This document shows positions 33,061-45,030 of a stretch of 64,000 bases of DNA, piece by piece; position 1 is the first letter of the stretch, and each line of letters starts with the position of its first letter. The notes beneath the pieces were generated by a model that saw only the letters and a list, made by a program, of their open reading frames with translations, was not told the DNA's origin and searched no databases. Made by a program: the position numbers and the translations under genes. The stretch is taken from positions 496,001-560,000 of the forward strand of contig JARKIF010000033.1 in NCBI GenBank assembly GCA_029378245.1, written 5' to 3'. Source of the DNA: Roridomyces roridus (lineage: Eukaryota > Basidiomycota > Agaricomycetes > Agaricales > Mycenaceae).

Positions 33061-34590
33061 GGGTGGCCGCCTACTCTAGATCTATGTGATTAATTTATTT
33101 CGGATATCTGTACTACCAGTTGTGGATCTAGTTCTCTCTTCTTGGCAAAGGCCCCCGTGGCATGAAATAGAACTTGGCCTTCGCTTATGTAACTGAGTGC
33201 CGTTGCTCCTTGCACCGTCCGGGGAGATCCCAACGGCCTCGGAGCGCAGGGAGGCGGGCGCCTTGATGGAGCCTCCTCCTGGAACCCAGAAAGATTTTAC
33301 GATTTTCTTGCAATGAGCGTAGCCCTGAGTCGAACAGACTAATCCACGTCGACCGAGTTGTTTGGGACAACAGCGGTCCCTAGTTGAGGCATGGTGAGAT
33401 GTGTCAAGTGCAGCACACCTTTTGCGTCGTAGTTGTGTGCTGGACACCTGGTACCCATGAGGCCGGCGTTCGGAGCATCCTGAATGGCATGGTCGACTGG
33501 GGGGGGGGGAGAATGACGGGAAGAAAAAAGGTCATCTGGCATCCCAGCCTTGGATGAAAGACACTGAGATCCGATCCCAGCCACTTTCAGGAAATTTGGC
33601 CAACGGTTGGGATAAGATGGGCCATTTGAGCGCTTGAGCACGAAGGAGACAAAAAGGTCTAAGGCGGCTACAAAGCGCAAGGCTCGGTCCCGAATCGAAC
33701 GGGGTTTCCAAAAGAGGAGGTCACAGCGAAGGCGTTCTTCCGCACCGCGTGCTATCAAACGGGGAGTCCTCTCTTCTTATCTCAATGGAAAGTCGGCCGC
33801 TGATAACCAAAAAGATCTTGCAAAAGTCACGTACTTGTGTATCAATCCCTTGTCCGAGTAATTGTCCAGTGCGTCAACTGTCTCTGAGACTGGTGATTGG
33901 CTGAACTGGCGTTCAAGGCACTTGACCGTAGTCGAGGACAGGACTAAAGTCTAACTGTTGTCGGAAAAAAACACTTTGTCTTGCAACGGCTTGATCTGGC
34001 TTTTGCCCTTTGGAGTACTTCCAAGGTCTTTGAAGTCTCAGCAGAGAGACTTTCAACCTGTCTCCAGCCACTGGAAGAGACAGTTAGGGTTCCAAGCGGT
34101 CCGAAGGTTTGCCTGCAGTTCCAAGCAGTTCCAAGCAGTTGCAGCTCAGGCAGATCAAACGCCGGATCAACTCAATCAACAGTTCAAGAGCACCATCATA
34201 TTGATATAATCATTGAGAATGATCCGTCTTTGTCACACTGGATGATAAGCTCGTTTTCTGGCACTATGCTCCAACCGGTACCTCGAACAAGCTACAAAAC
34301 TCAGGTCATGACCTATGAAGTTTTGGCATATGCATGTATACACATGACGTATTCACTTGTCAGCTTGGTGGAGTGAATCGGCAAGTGAGAGAGAGAGTGA
34401 CTCATCAAAGCCGATGTGCAATCAGTCATCTTGGTGTTCCGAACACCGTGTCTTCAGACGGCAAACTCCTATTTTTGATCGCATTTGACACGGGTGCTTG
34501 AGATGGTTTGTAACGATCCTGCTGGTTTGAAAGCAGTTGCAAGATTCTGACCTGTGCGTAGCAAGCCACAGTTAGGATTGGAACCTTGGA
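33061..34590. other. Intergenic repeat DNA with tRNA-like pieces
   Basis: No gene. Minus-strand B-box-like T arms occur at about 33308-33325 (GAGTCGAACAGAC on +) and 33688-33706 (CCCGAATCGAACGGGG on +), the latter with a T5 run downstream at about 33652-33656. 34113-34140 has short tandem GTTCCAAGCA repeats. Confidence 0.45.
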
Positions 34591-35103
34591 ACGGCTTGGA
34601 ACAGGTTGCCCGCCGGTCCAAGTCAAATCAGATTTTTCCGACAGTTGTTCCTGTCGAAGGGAACCTCCACTGGTCGTTTCTCGTGTCCAAGAAAAACCAC
34701 GCTACGATGACAGTGACACGGAACGACCCCGATTCGAACGGGATGCCATCAAGGCAAACTGTGGCCCGCAGATGGAGGACGCACAGGAAGATGGCGCCAG
34801 TAGCGAGATACATACATATTGTATCCTCGTGGAGTGTGAAGCGATTTTCATGCCTTGTCGGAGAAAACGAAAAAAAAGGTTCCTTCCAGGACAGACCATG
34901 GCGTAGCCTGGACTCGAACAGAGTAATCGCCGTCGACCGTGTTGTGGAAGCTGCTAGTATCCATCCATCCTTGTAGGCAACTTGGTCAGTGGGGGTGAAA
35001 GGGAAGTTCAGCGCTCACTACGTATAAGCGGGAGTCCTCTATTAATTTCAAATGTAGCATTTCATGGCGCCGTAGTCGCTTATTTGCTGACTGGAATGGT
35101 CAC

Positions 35104-36087
35104 CTACTGTGACAATGTAAATTTATACTATTCGAGATCCGTTCAGGCTTGACGTTGGCCACAGAAATCGAACGAGTGGGAAATAATGTGAGTTTGGGCG
35201 ATCAGAGGTACGCAGACACGGATATGCGGGATATGAGACGGAGACGGCTGACGAACGGTTTCGGCAGGAATACGGAGGCTATGGCCGAGTTTGCCGAGAA
35301 ACTCCAACCAACAGAGACGGGCTGGGATTTACAGAAATCAGACGACAGTGAGAGAATATTACCCTTTTCGCAGAGGCCGACGATGACCAGAGAAAAAGCG
35401 GTCGGGAACGGTTCAGACGGTGATCAGAGGGGGTTAGGCGTCAGACGGCGAGCACACAGTAGCACTCGATGAGCAGAGTAGGTTGTAACGATTTATTGAG
35501 AGGACAGATGCTTATACAAAAGTGGGCAAAAGTGAACTGACTACCGACTACAACTCGGGCCTTTATATACTAGTCCAAGGTCCGGATCAAGACGGACATA
35601 TGGAAACTTCTTCACAAATGGGGAGCGGGCATGGTTTATCATCTTCTCTGTAATCCAGCAGAAATATTAGTAATTCTTCCCCGAGCTTCTTTCGTCCGTG
35701 GTTGTCCGGTTTGTACGTGCCGAGCCAGAAATCCTACATATTTGCAACATTGAGTGCGCCGGCTGTTCTCGGCACATTTTGGAGGCCTTCTGATGGTCTC
35801 AAAACATCACCCGAATGCAATCCATTCTGCTCCATGGATGCGTGATGGAGAAAATCAGCTGAAGTGTCGGAGTTCAATTGATATGGCTGTGTGCCGAGAT
35901 GCCGATCAGATCGGATCAATGTTCGGGACTTCGGCTGATCACGGCATGTTCGATTTGGACTCATTGGTGTGTTTATCCAGCAGTAGTGCAACTCATGATG
36001 GGATGCTGTTTATTGTAGACTTGTAAGCTACTTGAGAACGGGTTTTGCCGTGATTCTAGTGATTTCACATATGTGGCATCACACTAC
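35104..36087 (-). repeat. Solo LTR (Ty3/gypsy-like), copy 2
   Basis: The LTR is 35108-36083 (976 bp), with TGTGATGCCACAT start and TTGTCACA end on the minus strand and a 4-bp target duplication CTAC (35104-35107 and 36084-36087). TATATAA on the minus strand lies at 35563-35569. The paralogous segment at about 44785-44800 (GGTCAACTACGGAAG) is the empty site, with a single CTAC. Confidence 0.88.
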
Positions 36088-36133
36088 GGAAGAATGAAAG
36101 AGCAAAAATAGGACCAGCCAGACACAGTCAGTA

Positions 36134-36228
36134 TGGCTTGGCCCGAATCGAACGGAACCTTTCTGCAATACTCAAGAGGAGCGAGACGAACATTTTGCAG
36201 ACGTGCCTCCCAGGCGCTACCAAGCACT
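36134..36228 (-). repeat. tRNA-like element, family B, copy 1
   Basis: Read on the minus strand: GCTTGG/CCAAGC acceptor, A-box-like TAGCGCCTGGGA with a GCGCC/GGCAC D stem, TCTGC/GCAGA anticodon stem, a loop of about 30 nt and the T arm around CGTTCGATTCGG. TTTTT lies downstream at 36112-36116. The loop lacks a U33-anticodon arrangement, so it is unlikely to decode. Confidence 0.65.
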
Positions 36229-36419
36229 GGCTTAGTCTCTTTTACAGACCCTCGACGCTCCGCAAGCTACGCCAGCGCTGGCTACCTGGAGACGAAAATC
36301 AGTGATATGGATTGGAAATTCGAGAATTTGGGCGGCTGGATGTAAGTAAGTAGTGGGGACCTTGAAGTGGATCGGATGCACCAGCTCAAGCCGGGTGCAT
36401 GCCCACGAGAAAAGGTGTT

Positions 36420-37730
36420 GTGTAACTTGTCATTTGGGAATTTTCATCTTCTATCTATTTGAGTATTATCTATTCCAAGGAAAGAAATCACATTCCTTTC
36501 CGGGAGGAGTGAAGCGTTGACGAAGCGGTATATACTTCGAGTTCGCGGAATGCAGACGACCCAGAGCGGACGGCCGCACTCGTGATTCATGATGTCTCTT
36601 CTCGTGCTTCAACAGGTACCCTCGTTCGACTCGAGGCTTGGTTCAATGGTGAATTCAGTTGCGACATATTGTGTTTTCAGTTCTGCTGGAAATGATGCCC
36701 ACTGACACGTGAGTCACATGATCGTGAGGCCGATCAGCGATGTAAGTAGTTGCCGATCGGCTATATCAAGCCGAAACCTGATATAGCCGAAACCTTGGAT
36801 TTATTGATTTGAATGTTGGTTTAATTCGAAGCATTCGTTGAATGTTGGCAGTAACTGAGTAGGAAAGTGTCTACGATAGTATGTACGTATGCCAAGGAAT
36901 AGTCCCCAAATGTTGCAACAACCGCTTCGGCAAGATCGCCGATCAAAGACACGGAAGACGGAACGGGAAATGAACGGATGCAAATATTCCTTCCGCCCCC
37001 TGTGTCAACTACGCACATAAATTGCCCGCCATCCTCTCCCTTCTTCATCTCAAACACCCTTCTCTCAAAACATGTCTTCCACTTCTGAACTCACAAGAAT
37101 CCTCTCGGGCACCTCAGATGGCATCGGCAGCATCTCCTCGACCCGGCGAGACTCCGTTGACTCCCTCCCACGAGAGACACGGCTTAGATCGGCCTGCGAT
37201 TCAGTGAGTCAATCCTTCCTTCACACCGCCAGCCTCGACAATGCTGAATCGCTTCGTAGTCCAAACGCACCAGCTATTTGTTTGCCTTCCCGTACGACTA
37301 CGAATCACGCTCAGAGGATAGCGACCACTGCGCACCTCCCAAGTACACCCGCCGTCCAGTGGTTCTCACGGAGGCCCAAGGTGTGTTGTCTCACCTCTCC
37401 ATTCCATTCTCCACTCACTCTCCTGACTAGAAATGAACCCGCCCACTCTCCCCAGGGTCTCGCCCATTACCGCCCTCCTCCGTGCAGCCAAACGCGTTCT
37501 ACCTACCTCCCGACGCGCCCGCAACCGTGACGGTATTGCAGCCCCACTCCCAACTCCCGTCAACCCCAAGTCTCTGTCCGTCGCTGACATCTCTGTGATG
37601 GTCGAATCCTCGTCGGGCACGCTGCCGAGGGGACCTGCCCCGACTGTATCGCGGAAACGGATGTCGATGAGAGGGCCTGTAGATCCTGCGGTGGCTGCTG
37701 GGTGGTAGTGGGTATGAGGGGAGCATGTGC
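36420..37730 (+). repeat. Segmental duplication, copy 2
   Basis: Second copy of the block at 31965-33060. It also holds a plus-strand T arm CCTCGTTCGACTCGAGG (about 36612-36628) that the first copy lacks. Confidence 0.8.
37072..37708 (+). CDS. Small duplicated gene, copy 2 (intact)
   Basis: Same exon structure as copy 1, with introns GTGAGTC...CTTCGTAG and GTGTGTTG...GACTAG. The third exon runs on to NRDGIAAPLPTPVNPKSLSV, an ESSSGTLPRGPAPTVSRKRM stretch and a TAG at 37706-37708, giving about 178 residues. The protein is serine/proline/arginine-rich with a conserved YLFAFPYDYESRSED core; no known domain. The promoter, including a CATAAAT box about 55 bp before the ATG, is shared with copy 1. 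Confidence 0.7.
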
Positions 37731-38216
37731 GATTCATTTGTTTGGGATGTGCTGCCAGTCGTGGATGTAGTTCTCTTTTTTATTAAAAACAGGTCGAAGG
37801 TAAGGGCAAACTACTTGACCCCGGGTCGAACGGAGGCAGGATGACCTTGCACTTGTGTTTCGTGAACACACTGAGGCGGTTCCCTTGTCGGGTCTTCCCT
37901 CGGTAAACCATCTGTGGTTTCAGTCTGAGACCAAAGACACCCATTTCAATTGTGCCACTCTCGAGGCCTGCAAGTAAGATTCCCAGCTCTGTTGAGAGAC
38001 TGAACTTGCTTGGACCGAGCGTGGCCAAGATCTTAAACATCGCCATCGAAGTTGGTTACTAGGATGGAGAGGCGTGAACGGGTGATGTGCCTTTTGACAT
38101 CGTTTTGTGTACTGGACACCATGTGGCCCGTTCCAAGTATCCTGAATGGCATGGCCAGCTACGAGAGATTGAGGGAACAAAAAAGTCATTCAACCTTCTG
38201 ATACCTTCACGAGACA

Positions 38217-38310
38217 TGGCTTGGCCCGAATCGAACGGAACCTTTCTGCGAGTCTGATGATAGACGAGGATTCCAACGACTTTTCACAAGCGCCTGGCAG
38301 GCGCTACCCA
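38217..38310 (-). repeat. tRNA-like element, family B, copy 2
   Basis: Same acceptor 3' side and T arm as copy 1 (TTGGCCCGAATCGAACGGAA on +). The D arm GCGCC/GGCGC is perfect. The 5' strand of the anticodon stem has changed, so that stem is open. T6 downstream at about 38169-38174. Confidence 0.55.
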
Positions 38311-39034
38311 GTTCTGCTGCTCTAAGCAAAGCAGAGACATGTCTGAGAAGTTGGCTGTACATACTACAGCGTGGAAAGAAAACCTTGACTACGAGGATTG
38401 GGTGAGGTGAAAATTATCAACCCAGGCCAGGGTATTCGCAAAAGGAAAAGGTTGCCCCAAGCCATGCGATGAAAGAGTTCGGGACCTCTCCGAGTTGTTG
38501 ACGAATGCAGAGAATTTGGTCAATTTTCAAAGCAGTTGGCAATTTCGGGACAGCCTTGGGCATGGGTGCTTGCGGATCGTGGACACGTCGAGGCGCCCCG
38601 TTACAATTTGCAAAGCATAGTCTTGGTCAATCATCTACGCTTTGCAAACACTTTGAACATCAAGGCAGAGTGTGACTGCCAACTGGAAAAAAGAACCGGT
38701 ACCCGCTCCGGAATCGAACCGGATCCTCTCCGAATTTGTTTGATGAGTGCACCGTCAACGCAATTTTGGGACAGCCTTGAACGCTTGAGCGTCTGAGTGC
38801 TTGGCTCGTGATGGACAGTTTCGACAAAAATGACAACCTCGACCCTGGTTATGCGCTTAGGCCTGAATCCAGCAGCCCTCGCAGGCATATAAGCGTGGAG
38901 TTGGGAGCTCACTGCTTGTCGCACTTGCTGAAGCCGGTATCAATGTAGTTGACGTTGAGAGCATCTTGAGTGGCATGGTCCGTGACGGATGACTGCAAGG
39001 AAAAAGAGATGTGGACTCGCAGTCACCGGGACAT

Positions 39035-39141
39035 GGGTTGCCTCGAATCGAGCGGAACCCTTCTGCAAGCTTGGAGGAGTTAACGTTGGTACGCGTGCCG
39101 GTGCAAACGCGCCTCCCGGGCACTATCCTAGTACCAAGCGC
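39035..39141 (-). repeat. tRNA-like element, family B, copy 3
   Basis: GCTTGG on the 5' side, TTTGC/GCAGA anticodon stem with one mismatch, a T arm with an altered B box (CGCTCGATTCG), and the longest loop of the family (about 45 nt). Confidence 0.5.
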
Positions 39142-39373
39142 TGGAAATTATGTTGTCAGTCCTCGATTGGCAATGGATGGACTCAGATTCGTCAGAACGG
39201 GAATAACCAGATCTCACCGCAAGACTTGATGTTTGGACGAAAGACGCGGACAGATCCCGGAGTATGACAAATCCCGACCAAACGGGACCTCGCCTTCCGC
39301 AGAGACTTTGCTGAAGACAAAAAACACCGATCGTGGGAAAAAGAGAAACCCTGCCGACGTTCGTCGTTCGGAG

Positions 39374-39460
39374 TGGCCTAGCCCGAATCGAACGGAACCT
39401 CTCTGCAAGCTTGATTAGGAGTTGGACGACCCTGTGCAGACACGCCTCCCTGCCAAGCGT
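39374..39460 (-). repeat. tRNA-like element, family B, copy 4
   Basis: Anticodon stem TCTGCA/TGCAGA intact and T arm intact. The A-box half of the D arm is deleted, leaving only GGGAGGCG. Confidence 0.5.
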
Positions 39461-40436
39461 TGACCGCAGCGTCAGCGATATGTATGCATAATCAGCGATG
39501 TGTATGCGTATCAATTCTTCTGGAATGTGCGAAATCAGAACCTTGAAGCGGAGGATCAGGGGAGTGCCAAATTACCGGCCCAAGCCGCGTGCAAAATGGC
39601 CTCAAATATTCTCAGCCCTCGATTGGACTCAAAAAACGCGGTGGGGATACACCATACTTATGGCAAATCCCGAGTCCAACGTGCACGTTCACAGAATTGT
39701 TGGACGAAAGGGACCAAGATCCGGTCCCAGCCAGCCTGGGGAACTTAGCCAACGGTTGGGATAGCATTGGCCTGTTGGGCGCTCGAGCACGAAGTTGAAG
39801 TAGACAAAAAGGACCAAAAAGGACCAACGGGCCAGGCCTAGAGTTCAGTCCCGAATCGAACGGGCTCCGCAAACGAGGACGACACAGCGAATATGGATAT
39901 CATGATCCTAGAGTCTGGCTGGAGCAGTTTGTCGAGTCCCGGATGCCGATATGCCGATATGCCGCGCTCAGATCCGTGACGCGTTTGCTCCCGGGCCCCG
40001 GCGTCAGAGATCACCGAACTGGAAGTCACATGTCAACGGCTATCTTGCCCTCTGCTCTCATCATACCAGTCACCCACTCCGCACCCGCAGAATTCCACTC
40101 CCCGAGTCCTTCGCATACGGCACTCCAGGTCCTTCCATTCTCATCAGAACCCGTCCTCACCGCAGTGCGGCTGGCCCTCTCACGCTCCCCGAATTACCGT
40201 ATTGCACAGGCATTCAGAGTACGCCTCGGCCGGCGCCGGCGCGTCGGGATTTCTTTCAAGTTCAATCTTAGATACCCATTTCTTCCAACACGAGTACATG
40301 TACTGTTTCATTTGCCTCAGCTGTACTAACTTGAAGCGTCTAGATTGTACTGTGCATAGATACGAATAGCGAAAGGCCAGCATTCTCCCCCGCGTCTCGA
40401 GTGCACTCAATGTGATGTGTCTCGGTCCCGGCACTA

Positions 40437-41100
40437 TCACTGGATGAGTCGTCTCACTTCCTCTTCACCGACTTGTAACTTGGCTTTGGCCTCGTCCGCA
40501 CTGCCGCAAGCAACCAAAACGAAGGGCCGCCCACCGGGATCAGGATCTCTTCCCCTTCGACTCGCAGCAACGGCCGCAGCTGGATACGCATAAAGCCACT
40601 TAGTCGCCTCCATCGCCACCCTCTCCCCACTCTCGCCCGACGCATTCGGCGCTAAACTCTCTCCAGAGCCCCTTGGAGAAGGCCGTGGAATGTTTCGGGC
40701 CCAACGATATCTCGGGCTCTCCCGTCCTCCGTTGCCACCTACAAGACGATGGACAGTGGTATTGCAGCAGCGTGGCACTGGACAGCAAAATGACAGCGAA
40801 TACAGTACTTTTTTTTCCCTTGTCCGCACCGTGCAAGTAATCAAACAAACGGCAACTCGCTGCCATCGATTGCAGTCAATCGTCCTTCACCCTCGCCACC
40901 TTGTCTCCACCACCGCTACTAGACGTCATCCCCTCATGATGAACATAAACTCTGCCCAAAGCCCCTTGGAGAAGGTCCATGGGTGTGTCATGCCCAACAA
41001 TCCGTCGGGTTCTCCCGTCCTCACCGTTCGACCAGGAGAATGGTAGCTCCTTATAGCGCAGCAGCCGCCTAGCTCTGGGTAGCGAAATGGCAGCATTAAA
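40437..41100. repeat. Diverged tandem repeat, unit about 285 bp
   Basis: Two copies share AGCCCCTTGGAGAAGG, CCCAACRAT and GGGYTCTCCCGTCCTC (about 40668-40760 and 40958-41020). The minus-strand frame 40437-40844 ends with plausible protein-like text (KWLYAYPAAAVAASRRGRD), but I cannot support a gene. Confidence 0.45.
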
Positions 41101-41413
41101 GTGCGTTTCAACCCTTGATCCGAATTGAGAGTATCTGACCCTCTTCGCGTCCCCCTGTACAGACCCTGAGTGGCTGAGGCTAATATAGTATTGGTGGCTC
41201 ATGATTTCGGGGGCTAACAGGTTCCAACTACGCTTGCTGCCTGGAACTAAGGCCAATTTGGACACAGCGGCTATCTCGGTTCTCTGGTTTTTATAGCCGT
41301 GCACGCATGCAGATCGGCTTCCCGGTGGCTACGTACGGGCGCTCCGTCCTTGTATAAAATATCACTGCTGGCGGACATACGACGAACCACCCTACCCCTC
41401 CGTGCTTGCTCCC

Positions 41414-44234
41414 ATGGTTAGCTCATCCTCCAGCAGCTTCTTCCAGCGTGCCCACGTATTGTTGTCGCTGCTGCTCCTCCCGACGTTGACGTTTGCGAAC
41501 GATACTTTGCCGCTGTACACGGTAGGGACAGTGACTTGATTTTCATGGAGGTGCACTCACGGTGGAGTTTCTAGGATGGCGGAGGACACCCTGTGTCATC
41601 GCCGTATAATTACCAACGAGTCGGTGTGTCATCCTTCCTTTCCGAAACGTCTACTTCCACTCATTTCTTTTGTCAAGGCACGGTGCGCGTTTAACTGACC
41701 GGTGCTATCCCCCTCCGCTGATCATATCACTCTCCAGAATGGACCTTTGTTGCTCCAGGTAGGTGACGAATCTGGCTTTGGTAGACTCGAGTCAAATTCT
41801 GCAGGATTTTTACCTCATCGACACCTTGTCCCACTTTGTGAGGGAGCGAATCCCCGAACGCGTGCGTTCCTCTTTCTATCTCACCGAAATCGAATTTGAT
41901 TCATCTGCAGCTCGTCCACGCGAAAGGTAGCGGCGCACACGGATATTTCCAGGTTACGCGGGATATCAGCAATGTGCGTCACCTGTCTTTCTCTATGGCT
42001 CTTTGAATGATATCTGCTGTTTTAGATCACCATGGCTGCACCCTTCTCGGAGGGCATCGGCGCCAAGGTACCGCTGTCCATGCGGTTTTCCACTGTTGCG
42101 GGAGAGGCGGGGTCCCCCGATACCAACCGTGATCCCCGAGGGTGAGCACCGCGCGTCATTCATCCTTGTTTCGAGCCGCTCATGAACTCTGCAGCTTCGC
42201 CATCAAGATGCGCACGTCCAAGGGTATCTGGGACTGGGGTGCGTCACACATTCTTTTCATTCCCTCACCGCATCTGAGCGTCGAAATCCTAGTCTTCAAC
42301 AACACCCCAGTCTTCTTTGTGCGAGATCCTACAAAGTGGGTCGTTCTAGCGTTCAAAGAGAGCTGGGGGTGCTCACGAAGTCTCCCAGGTTCCCGCTCTT
42401 CATCCACAGTCAAAAACGCGACCCGCAGACTAACCTCCGGAATCCAACAATTCAATGGGATTACTGGTCGCAGTACGTCTTGTCTTTTCGATCCTCCCAA
42501 CGGCTCTGAACGGATATTTGCAGGAATCAAGAGTCGATATACCAAGTGATGATCTTGTTTTCTGACCGAGGAAGTGCGTGCTTTGGTTTGCTCTCTCCAA
42601 ATCTAGCTCATACGAGGTTGATTTTCAGCCCCGTTCTCCTGGGCTCAGGTGTGTATACCTCCTTCCCCTCTGTTGCCCTCTCAATATGAAGGGATGATTA
42701 GATGCACGGATGGGGCGGACACACATATAAATGGGTTACGGCCGAGGGCGCGTGGCACTACGTCAAAATCAAGGGTACGTCGGCGCGCACGCTGTTCTCT
42801 GGATCGAGGACTCATTTGTTTCGCGGACAGTCATCTCCCAGCAGGGTATCAAAAACTTCAACGCCACGGCTGCCAAGGTGCAGACATACTTTCCCGGTCG
42901 ACCCCCATCCTGAACGCCGTTCACAGCAAATGATCGCGGATAATTTGGATTGGAACACGCAGGAGCTCGAGTGTGTCCTCATACCCCTCCCTCCCTTGCT
43001 TCAACTAACGAACAAGGGAAGATCCCGCATCGACGCTGGCAAATTCCCCAAGTGGACGGTAGCAATTCAAACTATGACGCCGGAACAGGGGCAGAAGTGG
43101 AAATACGACGTCGTGAGCCCGCCCTTTCATTACATTCGGGTATCTGGTTGAACCTGACTTGTCGTTCGGCTGAATATAGAACGATATCACGAAAGTCTGG
43201 CCAGAGGACGAGTTCCCTTTGCTCGAGGTTGGAGAGATTGTGTTGGATAAAAATCCACAGAACTGGTGGGTTGCTTCGGTTCGTGCGTTATGGGCAAATT
43301 ATGATGACCTTTGGTGTCTAGGTTTTCGGAGATTGAACAACGTGAGTGGCGGGAACTTGGAGTTGAATCGAATGCGTTGGTTGAACTTGCACAGTGTCCT
43401 TCTCGCCTGGGAATATGCCTCCAGGGGTGCGCAACCAAGCACAAGCCCTTGTCGCCAGCTGATTGTCAAGTTATGATTCATTTCCAGGCCGAGCCCTCCA
43501 ACGACCCCGTCCTGCAAGCCCGTCTATTCGCGTACGTTGTGCATCCTGCTGCATTCTACTCCGCCAAACGCCTTTCGAACAGATACAGCGACGCAGCCCG
43601 CCACCGCCTCGGTCCAAACCACATGGAAATTCCCGTCAACTGCCCAATAGCGGTGAGCAACTTCCAGCGTGCGTCCCTCTCCCTCTCCTTCCTGGACACG
43701 CCTACTTACGAATGACCGCACATGCAGGCGCGGGTTACATGCGCGTCGACGGCGGCGCCGGCACGCTCCCTCCCAACTCGGCAAACTACCCCTCCTCGTT
43801 CAACCCACCCGTGTCATTCGCCCCGCGGCCGTACAACCTCTCCGCCATTGCGGACCCCATCGTTGGACCGCCAGTCGTGTCGAGCTCGTTCCAACTTTCA
43901 ACCAAGGATTTCGAACAGCCGAATGTTCTGTTCAACCAGGTGCGTGTTGTCCCTAATGCGTGTCTGAAGTGTGTTTAATCAGATTGGTGCCCAGGAATTC
44001 ACGCAAGAGGAGAGGGAGTCGTTGGTGTCGAATGTCATTGCCTCTCTTCAGCAGGTTACGATCAAGAGTATTCAACAGGTCTGTGGGCGTGGTTCTCCGA
44101 TTGCACACTGATCTGAATGCTGTCTCTTCTAGCGCTCGCTCGATATGTTCGCCTGTGTTGACAAGACACTCGGGAGTAAGATTGCTGCTGGTATAGATTT
44201 AAAAGTGTCCTCTACGCTTTTTTGTGGTGCTTGA
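41414..44234 (+). CDS. Secreted heme catalase
   Basis: ATG 41414 encodes a signal-peptide-like start ([19 protein letters not shown], cleaved about LTFA-ND). More than a dozen short introns split the gene. Catalase landmarks in order: [20 protein letters not shown] (distal-histidine signature), [72 protein letters not shown], and after splicing at about 43520-43565 [16 protein letters not shown], with the proximal tyrosine that ligates heme. The enzyme breaks H2O2 into water and oxygen; export suggests defence against peroxide outside the cell. The C-terminal tail is short (about 75 residues after NYPSSFNPP), so it is a small-subunit-size form. The proximal signature has AA where most catalases have A followed by Q, E or H. 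Stop TGA 44232-44234. Confidence 0.9.
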
Positions 44235-44369
44235 GCGTCGGTTGTTTCAGAGTTCGCCGAGATTGCGTCAACTTTCTTATGATTATAATTATACCCATGC
44301 TCTAGTTGTTTGCCTTTCATAGATTAACTGCGGCTCCAAAGTACTTGACCGATGACAGGACCGACTCTT

Positions 44370-45030
44370 ATTCCAGTTGAACGGGACCTCCACTGGTCTT
44401 GAATTTAGCTTCTTGTTTCGTGTCAAAAGAAATGCCATATACCGACACGACACGGAACGACCCCGATTCAAACGGGATGGCCTCACAGCAAACTCTTGAC
44501 TCCCAGGTGAGAGGAAACAGGAAGATGGCTCTAGCGATGGTATAAGGAGGGTGTTTTCATGCCTTGTCAGAGAAGGGGAAAAAAGTGGTGCATACCAGAC
44601 CAGATCATGAGCGTGGCCCTGGTTTGAACAGCGTAGTCACCCGTGGACCGACAAACTTGCGCGGTGACAGGGAGTATAGTGAGTTCAACGCTCACTACTT
44701 ATAAGCGGAGCCTTCCATTTTGATCGTTCGAAGCATCTACAGTAACATCATCATCTACTGGGCCGTAGTCGCAAATTTACTGTCTGGCATGGTCAACTAC
44801 GGAAGACGGAAGACGGAAGGTGCAAAAAAACAGGACCTGGTAGCAAACAACCCCCATGGCTTGGCCCAAATCGAACGGAACCTTTCTGCAAGGAGCATTT
44901 TGCAGACGCGCCTCCCAGGTGCTACCAAGCGCTGGCTGTCTTGAAACGAAAAGCAGTGATATAGATATCATAATACTGAAGATTCGAGAATTTGGGTGCC
45001 TGGATGTAAGTAGTGAGGACCTTGAACAAA
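44370..45030 (-). repeat. tRNA-like repeat segment, copy 2 (empty LTR site)
   Basis: Homologous to 34600-36372, with T arms at about 44459-44478 (CCCGATTCAAACGGGATGG on +), 44618-44640 (CCTGGTTTGAACAGCGTAGT on +) and 44865-44882. T6 and T7 runs lie downstream of the second and third. Confidence 0.75.
44857..44932 (-). repeat. tRNA-like element, family B, copy 5 (shortest)
   Basis: About 75 nt, the size of an ordinary tRNA. GCTTGG/CCAAGC acceptor, TAGCACCTGGGA A box, TCTGCAA/TTGCAGA stem with only AATGCTCC as loop. A T7 run at 44824-44830 follows on the minus strand. It shows what the other copies look like without a loop insert. Confidence 0.65.

Larger units (their letters stand above)
34600..36372 (-). 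repeat. tRNA-like repeat segment, copy 1 (with inserted LTR)
   Basis: Three different tRNA-like T arms occur in the order 34717-34740 (CCCGATTCGAACGGGAT on +), 34903-34925 (CTGGACTCGAACAGAGTAAT on +) and 36141-36158. Oligo-T runs lie downstream of each on the minus strand (for example a T8 at about 34869-34876). The same order appears at 44370-45030, and a partial third copy at 48170-48400. A solo LTR separates the second and third units here but not in the other copy. Confidence 0.75.
37731..40430. other. Intergenic DNA dense in tRNA-like elements
   Basis: No gene. Apart from the family B copies listed separately, minus-strand T arms occur at about 37819-37836 (CCCCGGGTCGAACGGAGG on +) and 39845-39862 (CCCGAATCGAACGGGCT on +). 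The best B box is at 38703-38725 (CCGGAATCGAACCGGATCC on +, a 5-bp T stem), with a T6 run 8 bp after its acceptor side. A diverged tandem copy of the last lies at 38470-38595. 39940-39970 has short direct repeats (GATGCCGATAT). Confidence 0.5.

Noticed and set aside
38690..38790. A genuine tRNA gene on the minus strand near the best B box
   Set aside because: The T arm, acceptor 3' side and T6 terminator are excellent. I cannot find a matching 5' acceptor strand, A box or anticodon arm upstream, so it is a 3' tRNA-like fragment only.
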